64,000 nucleotides of DNA from Powellomyces hirtus. Taxonomy: Eukaryota; Chytridiomycota; Chytridiomycetes; Spizellomycetales; Powellomycetaceae. Numbering within the stretch: position 1 is the first letter of the stretch; every line of letters begins with the position of its first letter. The DNA lies in NCBI GenBank assembly GCA_025526995.1, contig JAHLKG010000004.1:1-64000 (forward strand), read 5' to 3'. Below the pieces are notes generated by a model, which was given only the letters and a program-made list of their open reading frames with translations, made no database searches and had not been told where the DNA came from. This document shows, piece after piece, positions 39,910 through 50,940 of the stretch. The position numbers and the translations under genes were made by a program.

Positions 39910-40043
39910 AGCATCCTGTTCGTAGCGCCCGCGTCGAGAGTATACGCTTCAGAGCATCCTGTTCGTAGCGCCCGAGTCGAGAGTATACACTTCAGAGCAT
40001 CTTGTTCGTAGCGCCAGCGTCGATAGCGCATACTATCGACGCG
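39910..40043 (+). repeat. 43-bp tandem repeat (three copies) ending in a palindrome
   Basis: Units begin AGCATCCTGTTCGTAGCGCC at 39910, 39953 and 39996, period 43. The third unit diverges into a perfect 10-bp inverted repeat GCGTCGATAG / CTATCGACGC with a 6-base loop (40018-40043). Confidence 0.8.
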
Positions 40044-41441
40044 GGCGCTGTGGCACCGACGGCTCTTCCACAAGTTCGGCGACATTTTTGTCTTGCACGT
40101 TACCGAAAAGACTCCTTTGCTGAGCCAGACGGAGGGGGTTGATGTGGGGCTACGAGTCTATCGAGGAAACACATCGCGGGGTGCGCGCATCAGCATTCAG
40201 CGTACCGAAGGCGATCTACTGGCCTGTAGTGGAACTTTTGATGTGTTGGGGGTATTCATCAAGTCGGAAGAGGACACCCTGTACAGTGATGCTCTCCAAT
40301 ATCTTCGTACCTGTTTCGTTTAAAAGGCACAATAAATAACGATGGCGTTCTCTTCACGCCGAGTGAATCGCCTGTAGTTTCCTCCGCTCACTCCGCATTG
40401 TGGCTAACGCTCCCATGTCATAAGCTTGGGCCTTGCCTTGCCTTTGGCTTAGCCTTTCATTTCAGTCAGCCTACTGGGTCGTTTGCCATCATACATTATA
40501 GTACAGTAGACGAGTGCAAGAACATAGTACAGTAGATGAGTGCAAGAACATCGCGCGCTATCAGCGTTCCTCGCCTCCTGTCAGGGACATGCGGGCAGTA
40601 GCCGGGCTTTTTGCAAAGTAGGTGAGAAGCATGTATTTCTTCATGGTATCATGGCGGATCCGCTTTCCGTCCGCATGGCAGCAGCTTCAGCCCTTCCTTC
40701 CTGCGCTTCACACGTTGTCCTCCAACGCTTGCCCTCCTGCGCTGCTCACTTTCACATATCTATAGTTGGGGCTTCAGCAAGTCGACACTTTCAAAAACGC
40801 GTTCGGCTCAGTGACTGACCCATACGCGTTAGTAGTATCTTCCCCGGCGCTTTCATAACACCTCTTAACCCATATCAAGAAAAAAGAAACGAACGAAGGA
40901 GATTGTGATTCAGAGTTATTGCGAGTTCGCGCATGTCTGTGGCACAGAAAACCGCTCAGAAACGCCCACTGTGTTGATCTAATCCTTACCCCTGTTGAGC
41001 GATCCCTTATCGATGACGTTAGTTGTGACCCGGACATAGACGCTCACCGTCCCAACATCCGCGCGGGACGCCCCAAAGCAGGATATCTTACGCCTTGTCC
41101 ACCAGCACGGCCGTCGTCGAGCTCTTACAAGGCTATATGCGAAAGCCGGTGCCCCAGCTCAGCTCCCCCCCCCCCCCCCCCCGCGGCTGCCGCTCCCGTC
41201 TTTGTGACGCACAAATTGGCCTCATCAGCAAGACCCCGCTTCCGCTTTCTGGCTTCTCAGCTGCAACGTATCCACGTCATACGCAACGAACGTGGCTTCT
41301 CCGCATGAGCCATACGTAGGTAGAATCCATATAAAAGAGGGACGGGAAGAGACAACCCACACATCCCCATAACTTGATTTTCACACACTTGCCCTTGGCT
41401 TTTACAACGCTTCCCCGATCAAGAGTTTCCAATCCACGCCG
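40044..41441. other. Intergenic stretch with short repeats, no supported gene
   Basis: Contains a 26-bp direct duplication (AGTACAGTAGACGAGTGCAA..., 40500-40551), an 18-C tract (41165-41182) and at its end the promoter of the next gene. Short open stretches (40093-40323, 40540-40818) show no recognisable protein. Confidence 0.5.
41330..41336 (+). promoter_or_regulatory. TATA box of the short-chain dehydrogenase gene
   Basis: TATAAAA 106 bases before the ATG at 41442; a CA/CCC-rich leader lies between. Confidence 0.55.
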
Positions 41442-42197
41442 ATGACAATTTCCACTACAAGTCCTAACATTTGGTTCGTGACCGGCGCCAACCGGGGCAT
41501 AGGGTTGGGCGTTGTTCAACTTCTTGCCAAGCGTTCTGACACTGTTGTGTTCGCAACGACTCGTAACCCAGCAAACGCGCCCGAGCTCACCTCGCTTGCC
41601 GAGACCCATGCGAACGTTCACATTGTTAAGTTGGAAGTCACCTCCGACGAGGATCATCTGAATGCGTTGCAGGAGGTTCGCCGGATCGCTCCGACCGGCA
41701 TCGATGTGCTACTCGCGAACGCTGGCGTGAACCCCATGCCTCCCGGCCTGGCGCTTGACGTGCCCTTGGACATGGTGCACTCTGCCCTCGACATCAATGC
41801 ACTGGGGCCCCTCCGAGCTATCCGCACGTTCTACCCATTGCTCAAGATGAAAACCACCCGCAAAGTATTTTTCACATCTTCTGAGATGGGGACATTTGCT
41901 CAGCTACCGATGGCCATGTTCCCTACTTTCGCGTACAACGTGTCCAAGCTGGCTGCGCGTTATACGGCAATGGAAATTGCTCGCGATCTGCGAGGAGAAG
42001 ATTTTACCGTCATCCCATTGCATCCGGGTTGGGTTGCTACAGAAATGGGCAACAAAGGAGCCGAGCTGTTCGGTCTTGAGCAAGCACCCGTCTCCATCCT
42101 TCAGAGCGCCGCTGGTATCATCAACACCATCGAGTGTGCTACTGCAAAAGATAGTGGTAAATTTCTGAACTGGAAAGGGGAGGAGGTTCCTATCTGA
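41442..42197 (+). CDS. Short-chain dehydrogenase/reductase (SDR), single exon
   Basis: 251 residues, the usual length of a classical SDR. Rossmann nucleotide-binding motif TGANRGIG (14-21), NAG (93-95), catalytic Ser in FFTSSEMG (about 146) and Y165-x3-K169 (YNVSK). The C-terminal PGWVATEMG is typical of the norA/C-factor-like ketoreductase group that acts on small carbonyl compounds with NADP(H). The substrate cannot be told. No targeting signal, so probably cytosolic. It has a TATA box upstream, no introns, and no neighbouring biosynthetic genes. Confidence 0.88.
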   Translation: MTISTTSPNIWFVTGANRGIGLGVVQLLAKRSDTVVFATTRNPANAPELTSLAETHANVHIVKLEVTSDEDHLNALQEVRRIAPTGIDVLLANAGVNPMPPGLALDVPLDMVHSALDINALGPLRAIRTFYPLLKMKTTRKVFFTSSEMGTFAQLPMAMFPTFAYNVSKLAARYTAMEIARDLRGEDFTVIPLHPGWVATEMGNKGAELFGLEQAPVSILQSAAGIINTIECATAKDSGKFLNWKGEEVPI

Positions 42198-42714
42198 TAG
42201 GACTTAAGGATCATGTATACTAGTAGCGTTTGTCTGATGCCCATGCGTTGCAATATGACTTTAAATCCGTACTGTTCACTTCTTTGGTCAATCATATAAC
42301 ACACGTACGCCCCTCCCAACTGTACTTTCTGCGCGAGGGATGACGATGAAAGTCAGACCAGCTATTCCAAAGCCATCGTTCGCTGAACCACCAGATTGTG
42401 ACATATTGAATGTGCTGTTCTGTACCATGAAACACTGTAGACCAGATTATGGAATACAGCGGACTCCACATTGACGAAACCTCAACGTGACTCCTGATAT
42501 GATAGATACCATTCCGCCAGGAGTATTTTCGGGAGGCCACAAATAATCAGGTTCTTGGCAAATTGAATTCGGAACCCATTATTCGCAACAAGGCTGTGGC
42601 TTGGCTTCGCGGTTGTGGCGTGTTTGAGGCGTGCTTGAGGCTTGCACCTTCCTCCTTGTTTCGGCAAGGTTTCTATCACTTTGGGAAAAAAAAGGAGCTA
42701 CAGTGGGAATGAAT

Positions 42715-42722
42715 ATAAATAT
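42715..42722 (+). promoter_or_regulatory. TATA box of nuclease-kinase gene 2
   Basis: TATAAATA about 112 bases before the ATG at 42827. Confidence 0.5.
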
Positions 42723-42826
42723 GGGGACTTTTGCAAGGTGCTTCTCTCCGTGCCCATAGATTCCCACCTGACCTCCTCAATCCTCTCATTCTACCACCAT
42801 CTCATCCTGCAACGACGACTGCCAAT

Positions 42827-44382
42827 ATGGCGACTGAGGAAACATACTATCAGAAAGCCCTTGCTAAACTCACTTACGGGAAGGCGTACTTCACATCCAA
42901 TACCACAACCATCTCGCCATATGCCTATTCACCGGATGTGGTATCACGGTTCGACGAGTTCGAACAAAATGCGGTGTTGCACACCAGCGATGAACCATTT
43001 CCTGACTTTTATCTGGACATGAACCAGTAAGGAGGAGCAATATTGCGTTTGCATTTCATCAACTAACCAGAGCCAAACCTTCCAGGAGGGAAATCGAGCA
43101 CCGCGCACCGCGGCCCATGCAAGAAGAGGTTAATGTTCAAGAGATGGTGGTCCTGGCCCTCAAGCCCATGACGAACGAAATCTTACCCCGAATAGAACAA
43201 GGAGTCTTTATTGGCTCGCCTGGGGAACTGAAGGACGCGCCTAAACCAGTGCTTGGCATCCCTGACCTTGTCCTCGCCAACATATCCCTCGCCGACCTAT
43301 CCTCCGGCATATCCTCCGGCACTCTTCACATGATATTTGAGATTAAGAAACATTGTGTCCTGTTCATCGGGCAAGACGAGCATCTTGCGGAGGTATATCA
43401 ACGTCACCGTTTCAACCAAAGACTGGAAAACGAGTGCAAACACGTGCAGGAATGCGTCGAACAGTGCTTCGGATATATGGCACACAACAAGATCCAGTAT
43501 GGAGTACTCAGCACCTATGTACAAACGTGGGTATTTTACCGTGATGTTGATAACCCACTATGTTTACGCATCTCCGCTACCATCAATGCGGATACAGCTG
43601 GACCAACCGCAATTACTTTCCGCCGTGCAATGGGATACGTAGCCTCACTTGCGCTTGGTGCCGCTACTTTGATGACACCGCCGCAATCGAGGCGCATATC
43701 CTCCCGAGGCAGCGGGGGCTCGTCAGCACGCACCACGCCACATACCACGCCACGATCCTCTCGACGCTCATCCCGCCGATCCACTCCGATTACAAGCCCA
43801 ACGACCTCACCACCCTCATCTCCCCTTTCTCGGCGGACAGTCGGATCGTCGCAAAGTAGGCATGGTCGACAACGGCAGATGGATAGCGCAGACTATGAGT
43901 TAGATGTGGATATATCTCTGGATAGAGCACTGGGTAGCGGCCGGAGCGGAACAACCTTCTTTGGTAGTATTTACGACTTGCCCGCAGCTATCAAAATGAT
44001 CGACCCCATCAAGAAGCCGGACACCAATACTGCCCTCGCTTATGAAACGGATGTATACGCGCGGCTATCGTCTCTACAAGGAAACGTCATTCCGAAAGTT
44101 CTTGGGCGGGGTGTCATAGGTGGAATGTTTGAGTTCTTAGCAACAGAGCCCATCAGTCCGGGTGTGATCCGCGAGTGGGGAGACGAGGAAAGAAGGTTGG
44201 CGTCTTTGGCGTTGAAAGGCCTGCATGACGCTGGCTACGTTCATGGGGACATACGTACAGGGAACGTGCTGTTTGATGGAACAGGTCCCAACCGTCGTGC
44301 CGTTCTGATAGATTTAGAGACCGCTAGGGAAGGTAGCGAGTCTGAGCGCTTAGAAGAGGAGCTGGCAGTAGCAGCACTTTAG
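42827..44382 (+). CDS. Restriction-endonuclease-like / protein-kinase-like fusion protein (copy 2)
   Basis: Two exons, 42827-43026 and 43086-44382, with a 59-bp intron (GTAAGG...TTCCAG) at the same relative place as in copy 1; 498 residues. N-terminal domain: D127 in GIPDLVL and E152-x-K154 in FEIKKH, the PD-(D/E)xK pattern, followed by YGVLSTYVQTW, which copy 1 has as YGVLSTYDCTW. A Ser/Arg/Thr/Pro linker (about 210-275) separates it from a kinase-like domain with GSGRSGTTFFG, AIKMI, HGDIRTGN (D455, N460) and LIDLETA (D476). It also ends just after that Asp. Sequence divergence from copy 1 is large, so they are old paralogues on opposite strands. Confidence 0.78.
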
Positions 44383-44404
44383 AAAGAAGTGAAGAAGATG
44401 TACG

Positions 44405-44489
44405 TTGATACTATCGATCTTCACTGTATCTTCACTATAGAGGTTAGGGTTAGAGATAGTGAAGAGACAGTAAAGATCGATAATATCAA
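44405..44489. repeat. 34-bp imperfect inverted repeat (hairpin) after the kinase gene
   Basis: Arms 44405-44438 and 44456-44489 pair with about three mismatches; the 17-base loop contains GGTTAGGGTTAG. It begins 22 bases after the stop codon, so it may shape the transcript end or be a small inverted-repeat element. Confidence 0.75.
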
Positions 44490-47009
44490 AGCAATGAAAC
44501 GGATTACTCCTTCTGTGATGTTATGCTGTGTTTCCTCATCTTGTTTTGTTCTGCGAAGGCGGAGACACTGGAAGCGTTCTTAAATTATGTGAAGAATTCT
44601 TTGAAACATCCGTCTCCCTGAACACTTGTAATATGGATAGAATTCCTTAACACCCGTTGCCCGTGAACAAAATTCCTTAACATCCGCCGCCCAGAACATC
44701 TAAGATGAAATACCAATTCAGGCAACGCGAGAAGCACAGCGCCCTCCATGAAAACGCATTCCCATACTGTATCTTTTGACTGTGTTCCTCCACCAGGCAA
44801 TCATAGCGCTATACACCCTCTATGGCCTATGCTAAGGATCACAGCATGGTTGGCTTTTGCGAAACCATCTACTCAACCCTACGGGGTAAACTATCCAAGA
44901 AGGGCACCAAGGGACCAGCCATCGCGTACTTCTCGTGGACGTGCTCCGTGCAAAGGAGGGACAGCGTCAACGAAAAGTATGCGCCAGTCGCAGCAGGATC
45001 CCTCCTGTCCGTGTGTGTCAGATGGATGTCGTCGCCGTAGTGCGGCTTTCCCTCCAGACCTGGTCAACGGCCCATGCACCTCTCGGCTCTATGCCAAACT
45101 CAGGCCGTTTACCGTCACGGACCTCCAGCAGCAAATCGTCGGCCTCCCATGATGTGTAATGTGCTCTTCCCCGACGCCAGTTGGACGAATCTCAGTGCTC
45201 CTCTGCTGCCGTTTTGGAAAACCGGCTCAAAGCAGCATCCACGACAATCTTCCATCCGCTTTCAGCTCCCCATGAATCATCCTCAGCAGCTAGAGACTAG
45301 CTTTTTGAACCGTGGCAGCGACCCAGCCGTTCTGGCGGTCCCGATCGCAAGAGCAGTCGTCCGTAACTCGTACTGGAACTGCAGGTCGAGCAACGTGAGG
45401 ACCGTCACATAGCGCATCCTCCCACGCTCCGACTCGCGGGGATCTGACACCAACGATCGCGGCGCAACCAGTGGCCGTATACTGATCAACGATCAACGAG
45501 GCCCATCGTCACTTTCGGTGACAAGTTTGGGACCAAAAGGATAGTTGACTTCGCGTTGTCTGCGGAGGGAGTGCGGCGTACGTATGTGTGTGGTGCCGTT
45601 TGGGCCAAAATCAGCTCTCTGCTATGGAATGACGTAGTTAGGCGCCTTGATGGCCGGCAACCCCCCCCCCCCCCCTGACTCTGGGGCACGTCTCGACAGT
45701 TGGAAGCACCAAACCCTGTAAATACACACCGTGCGCCAAAGTCACAGGCGAATGGACTTATCCAGATCCAGACTTCTTTGCAGATACTGGATAAACGAAT
45801 CTTAATCTGCGCAGGCACTGCCAAGGGAGACCCATGTCGGATATATTTCCTTTGGCGTTAGTTCCCACGATCGAGATGAATTGTCGAGGCTTTCATCCTG
45901 ACGTTTGCAGCATTTCGAGCACTATTCGATCAAGAGCTCAATCTCGTTTCCACCAATGGGCAGCACTCTTGGCAATTCTCCAAGGGCTCCTTGCTGAGCG
46001 ACTTGTCTGGATGTCGGCCAGCTTCTAGCTTTCGTCCGCAAATGCAAGAGCTACTACATTTGCTGGCGCCCCCCCCCCCCCCCTCTTCTCCGCAGTGGGA
46101 CCGGACGAAATGTCCGTCCAAGCACACGTCGTCGCCCTCCCACTCCATTCTGCCAAACGCCTGGTAATGCGCTGACCTCCGCGTGATTGTATCGCCGCGG
46201 CACCGTATAGCTGTTTGCCTATCCAGCGCCATAGATGCTGTCCATCCTCTACCTGCCAGACAGATAGCCATCGATCGACTTCTTCCGGATCCGCCACAGA
46301 ATGATGGCCCATTGCCCGCTGTGTAGCCGGGGATACGAGACCAGCATAAAGCGCTGCTGGCAGCTGTATCCCCAAATTCATTTCTTTTGGCCGAAATGAC
46401 ATAAGCTTTGTTTGCAGTTCTGGTCACACATCGGCCCATGATCACTCGAGCTCGGCTAACCCTAAACCTCTCCCTGTCGACTGTGAATGTTGCTGTGAGT
46501 TCCCGGCCGTACTAGCTAGTGACCACCTCGCACGTAACTGACCGAAGTCGTCACAACACCGCTACTTGGTATTGCAGCTGATTGCGTGCTCCCTCTCTCT
46601 CTGCAATCACACAACCTTCGCAAGACTGATGCTGATGGATATGAAGATTTAGCTGAGAGCAGCCCTTGTTGTGAAACAAGGAGTTTTACCCAGCTCGGGT
46701 TCCGAATCGGGAACTTGTCTTCTTCTTGCCTGTAAAGGAGAGGGCGCAATTTTTGCAGGAATTGTTTTTCAAAGACGGCCCCCGTGTTTGACACGGCACA
46801 CGGACCCGGTCTTCGGCGGCTCCTCACTGTTAACAGTACAACCAATCTGCTTCTGAGCTTTCTTTTCCGGGGATTCAGATCGTCTTTTCCTGTAATCATC
46901 TTCCCAGGGAATGTCGCAGCGCATTGGTGCTAAAGGTTCACGGCGCGGCTTGTCAGTGACGCTGCAGTTCTGCCCCAGTCATTCCCTCAAGCAACCTGGG
47001 ACGTCGTAC
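44490..47009. other. Long stretch without a supported gene
   Basis: Holds three degenerate copies of an AATTCCTTAACA-type unit (44590-44700), a 15-C tract at 45661-45675 and another at 46069-46083. Open stretches at 44822-45040 and 46025-46445 (minus) look partly protein-like (VSPATQRAMGHHSVADPEEV) but have no domain or splice structure I can defend. Confidence 0.45.
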
Positions 47010-47432
47010 ATGTTACGCTCGCCGTTGCGGCGGCTTCTGGTGGTCGCAAGTTTGATGACGACACTGCTCCTGGTCGATGCTGCCATAACGCCCATAACTT
47101 GTGGGAATGACGTCCTGGTTAACAACTTCAACAGCTCTACACATAACGCGACCACGGGGAGGTTACAATTATTACAACTACACGAACAGATACCGGCTCG
47201 AGAACAATGCCCTGACGGTAATGCCAAACTCGGGAGAGAAGTACTTTGGGGTCAATCTGGTAGGTACATGATTAGTGTGATAGAGGTAGCTGGCCAAGGG
47301 GGGAAGCTGGCATGCGGGAGAGACCCGGCATGCTTCCTCACAGCAGGTCACCACTGGGAAGTCGAGGGGCAGCTGAAGGAACTACTTGTCAAGGAGGGCG
47401 TTTTGCTACTTCCTCCGGAGAAATCGATATGA
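47010..47432 (+). CDS. Putative secreted protein, N-terminal part
   Basis: Start MLRSPLRRLLVVASLMTTLLLVDA is a good signal peptide, cleaved before or near AITPITCGNDVLV; then NNFNSSTHNATTG with two N-glycosylation sites. In a second frame the text ENNALTVMPNSGEKYFG (about 47200-47250) continues more like known fungal secreted proteins, and a GTAGGT lies after it, so a frameshift or unrecognised intron is likely and the given end (47432) is uncertain. Probably a gene or pseudogene of a small secreted protein; family not identified. An upstream in-frame ATG at 46911 would bury the signal peptide. Confidence 0.4.
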   Translation: MLRSPLRRLLVVASLMTTLLLVDAAITPITCGNDVLVNNFNSSTHNATTGRLQLLQLHEQIPAREQCPDGNAKLGREVLWGQSGRYMISVIEVAGQGGKLACGRDPACFLTAGHHWEVEGQLKELLVKEGVLLLPPEKSI

Positions 47433-48015
47433 GCCGCCAGAACGGAAAGGCAAAGGTAGTCTCTCCGGCGTTTCCGCCCTTCGCACGCGGAGAATGCTTT
47501 CATGCGGATGCGGGGACAAGGCCTGCTAGTGATCCCCATGATTGGTATATCTGCCCTCTCCCTGTGACCGACCGAACGTGACCGTGCGAGATAGGAATCA
47601 TCTGAATCTGCGCCTCGCTGGCCACGGTGGCGACGGTGCAACTCGCATCCAGTTCCATTCGGCCCTTGGAGATTTTGTTACAACGTGGTTAAAAAAACGC
47701 GGTGATGATGTGACAGCATACGTTGAAATGATGAGGATCGGATATTGTATGTCCAACATGAGCAGAAGAAATTGCCGGGCGCGCCAGGCGTTTAGCAAGA
47801 GAAATGTGTAAGCCTGAGCGGCGTGGAGAAGGCTTGAGTTGCCTAGTTCTGGAACAAAGGGACTCTGCATTTGCCTTCAACTGGGAGTGGAGGGTCTTTG
47901 TCGGTGCTGGTGGAATCGGGTGAGGAGAAAGGGTGCTAGGGTGTCGCATGGGACGCCGCGGTCTTTCTCTTAGCAAGCTCCTCAACAAGGTCAGGGTCTG
48001 CAAAGCTCGAACACG
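47433..48015. other. Stretch with no certain gene
   Basis: May contain further exons of the secreted protein (block CDRPNVTVRDRNHLNLRLAG at about 47570), but nothing can be joined reliably. Confidence 0.35.
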
Positions 48016-49159
48016 TCAGCACCAAAGCCAGGCGAAGCCTCTCGCAAGTAACGACCACTTACACAGCCATTCAATCAGCTCAATAAAGTTGATGAAATCT
48101 TTGTGGTCGACTCTAGCATCGCAACAGAACTGAAGCAACATTGTATGCGCGATGGCTCCTTGTTTGAGTGCTTCCGGGGTCGGCGATTTGCTGTCTTGGA
48201 AAGCTGAATCGGGCGGATGGTGGAACACCGACTTGGGATATTCTCCGAGCCTCTGGAATATGTCGTCTGAAAGCATCCTTGCTCTGGCACTACTCGGATC
48301 TGCGACCCCGGCTTGTCAGAATCATATTCACGATTCCCACCGGGTTTGCGGCTTTACCTTTAACAGATCGGACCGCCACGCCGAGCGCTCCGAGCATGGT
48401 AACCGAGCGCCGGAAACATTCCCTTAAATACTTCCTGTCGGGTTTGGTACACTTGGAGCGGTATATCAAATGCTTCTTGAGCTGCGCTACAGTGATTTTA
48501 TGCCCGAGATGGTGTGACTGCAGTTCTTCGTCGGCGCCGAGGCCTTGATGATCGTCGTGGCATATGAAGAAGTAGCCCGTCTCATGGTGTGGTATCTCGG
48601 CGATCCTGACGAACGTTCGAACTCGTTTGTTCTCCCGCAGACTTCGGATCCGTCCTTCGAGTTCCTCAAGTTCGCGATGTTTTCTGGCTTCGTTTCGGAG
48701 ATCTTCGGTTTTCTTCGCTTCTGTTTCTCGGAGGTCTTGGGCTTTGATCGCTTCTGCTTCTCGGAGCTCCTTGGCTTTGGTCGCGTCGTTCAAACGTAGT
48801 TCGTGCGCAGTATTACGTTCGTTGTACGAGAGCAACGAAGTCGAGAGGCCCGAGATCAAAACGCTACCGATGCTGGCTTCGACGAGAAGGCTCTTCATGT
48901 CCACTTGTACGCAGAATACAATCCAGACGATTGAGGCAAACGCTAAGCCACAGATGACGAGCTTGAGCTGGCGCTGAGATTTTTTGTGAGCGGCCTTGCA
49001 CTCCTCCACGGATGTGCCTTTCTCGAGATCCGGATCGGCTGGCGCAGACTCCACGGAGGGCCAAACGATTGTAGGAAGGTACTGCCTTCTAATCTGGGAG
49101 TGCGGTGCGTGAGTGCGGCGGCTCGCGCGATCTTTGTCCGCAGGCAGCGCCGGAGCCAT
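48016..49159 (-). CDS. Membrane protein with coiled coil, frameshift near its C-terminus
   Basis: From 49159: soluble leader, two transmembrane helices (LVICGLAFASIVWIVFCVQV; SIGSVLISGLSTSLLSY), then a coiled coil with a repeated unit (KAKELREAEAI, KAQDLRETEA, KTEDLRNEA), and a conserved-looking C-terminal domain (HHETGYFFICHDDHQGLG, KHLIYRSKCT, FRRSVTMLGALGVAVRS). The frame closes at 48290, while the next protein block (RMLSDDIFQRLGEYPKSVFH to ARGFAWLWC, 48276-48016) follows in another frame with no usable intron, so a one-base change probably split one gene. Family not identified; I recall similar fungal proteins of unknown role. Confidence 0.6.
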
Positions 49160-49535
49160 GGGAACCTACTTTGATCATCATTTGTCTAATTGAGGATGAA
49201 ATCGAGGGATTCTCATCCGGGTCACCGGTGACGTGGGTCTTAAAGGCGCTGTGGTGCTTCGGCGGCCTTTGTTCCGGCGGAGCCATGTTGGTGGCGGGAG
49301 AGCCGTTGTTCATTGTCTGTACGCTGCAGCTGTCAGAGTTGGAGGTATTTGTGGCGGGGGACCCTTTGTTCAATGCGTGTGGGCTGCAGCTGTCGGAGCT
49401 GGAGGTGTTGAAGCTTTGTTCGGAATCGGAGGTGTCGGAGCTATCGTCAACGCTGGGGGTGCCGGAACCGTGAACTGTGCAAAGGCATCAGATTGGGGCC
49501 ACGGGCGAGGCGTGGGACCAGTGAGAAGACAAATT

Positions 49536-50156
49536 TCATACCGCCGTTGGTCTCCTCGTTCGCCTTAGACGCGAGAGGGCCCACCATGAACTGTGGGCCG
49601 AGTGTTGGATCGTCGGCTCCCTTGTATAAGGATGGTCATCTTTGTGGCTGCAGTTCGAGGTGTTGCCGCATTGCCAGTGAGGGCGGCGTCTAGTCACTCC
49701 TTGACAACGCTTGGGATTGAAATCCCACTCGTCCGCTTTCTTCCCCTCTTTCTTGTGCTTCTCGCTCAAGAACACGCACTTCTCGCCATTTGGCAGAAGC
49801 ACGTAAGCCATGATCGATATGAGGTTGGTTTGCTGAGGGAGGGCGGCTTCCAAGCGGGGCGACAAGAGGCCATCGTGTTTATATGTCTTGTCGTCGGCGG
49901 GCACGATCAGAATGGCGGGAAGCGGCGTTTGGGCGTCCACGACGCGTCGCGTATGCAGCTGTGCAGGTGTAGAGTATATACCGGGGTGCAGCGACGGTGT
50001 ATACGCTCTCGGAGATGCGCCATCAAGATTTGCCTGATGGGCGCACCTCTGCGTCATGACTGTTACAAGCTTGTCAATTTGTTTTTGTTCTTCAACAGCA
50101 TTCCGTAATGCAAAGAAAACCCCCAACGATTTTAGCAACCGTCCACCTGGAATCAT
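49536..50156 (-). CDS. Hypothetical protein ORF
   Basis: 206 codons, no known domain. Central text MAYVLLPNGEKCVFLSEKHK and ADEWDFNPKRCQGV looks protein-like and Cys/His residues follow (CGNTSNCSHKDDH), but composition is irregular at both ends. It has no clear introns and sits 377 bases downstream of the start of the membrane gene, divergent partners absent. Could be an exon of a larger gene or chance. Confidence 0.25.
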   Translation of the reverse strand: MIPGGRLLKSLGVFFALRNAVEEQKQIDKLVTVMTQRCAHQANLDGASPRAYTPSLHPGIYSTPAQLHTRRVVDAQTPLPAILIVPADDKTYKHDGLLSPRLEAALPQQTNLISIMAYVLLPNGEKCVFLSEKHKKEGKKADEWDFNPKRCQGVTRRRPHWQCGNTSNCSHKDDHPYTREPTIQHSAHSSWWALSRLRRTRRPTAV

Positions 50157-50167
50157 TCAAAGTCGCC

Positions 50168-50199
50168 CCGGGCATGTATAATTTGCCCCGGGCATGTAC
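50168..50199 (+). repeat. 14-bp direct duplication
   Basis: GCCCCGGGCATGTA occurs twice within 32 bases, upstream of the minus-strand ORF. Confidence 0.6.
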
Positions 50200-50398
50200 C
50201 GGTATAGGGTATAATAAAAGAGGATTACATAAAACAGCCGCAGACTCAAATGACCTTGTTTTTCGGAGAATCACAAAATGGCTCTGTTAACCGAAGCTGC
50301 CCTTTGGCTGACTACTGCCTGACGACATACCATTACATCTCGCTTCCAACACCCTACAAATCAGTGAACGTCATTCCCACATTGTATAGTTGACGGGT

Positions 50399-50940
50399 GC
50401 GAGTAGGATTACCATTTTTTTTATCCAATTTGATGAGGTATTGACGAAGTTATTCTACTTGGCGTTTTTGACGGTTTTTTCTGACTATAGACGACATCTC
50501 TGTGCGTAGTTCTTCCCCAACCCAACACAGATCTCCCGCCGCATGAACCCCTGATAAAACAGACCCTGGCGAGTAAGAATATCGCTTTTTTATCCGATTC
50601 GGTCGGATATTGACAGAGTTATTCTATTTCGCGTTTTTTGAAGGTTTTTTTGACCATGGACGACATCTCTGTGTGCATTCCATCCCCATACACCACACAG
50701 ACCCAGCGCTGCATTGCCCCATTGTAGAGCGGATTCTGGCGAGTATGAAAATCGCTGTCTTGTTCCATTTGGACATTGACAGAGTTATTCGATCTCGCGC
50801 TTTTCGATGGCTTTTCGCAAATCTGCTCATACCCCTTCCAGATACCAGCCTCGCGATCTTACCACATCGTATGACACGCCCTCGCAAGTATAAAATTGTC
50901 TTCTTTTCATTATTTGGATCATTTCTGAGGGAGTAGTGAG
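50399..50940 (+). repeat. Tandem repeat of about 170 bp, three copies plus a fragment
   Basis: Units start GCGAGTAGGA (50399), GCGAGTAAGA (50569) and GCGAGTATGA (50739), with a shortened fourth start GCAAGTATAA at about 50884. Shared landmarks are TATTGACAGAGTTATTCTAT, CGCGTTTTTTG and GACGACATCTCTGTG. AT-rich; no coding seen. Confidence 0.75.

Noticed and set aside
39910..40043. Possible CRISPR-like array
   Set aside because: Units are contiguous tandem repeats without unique spacers, and the genome is fungal.
44748..45490. Overlapping plus-strand ORFs downstream of the kinase gene
   Set aside because: Irregular composition and no recognisable family; left as intergenic.
46025..46445. Minus-strand ORFs with partly protein-like text
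   Set aside because: No domain, no consistent splice sites, interrupted by a poly-C tract; not annotated as a gene.
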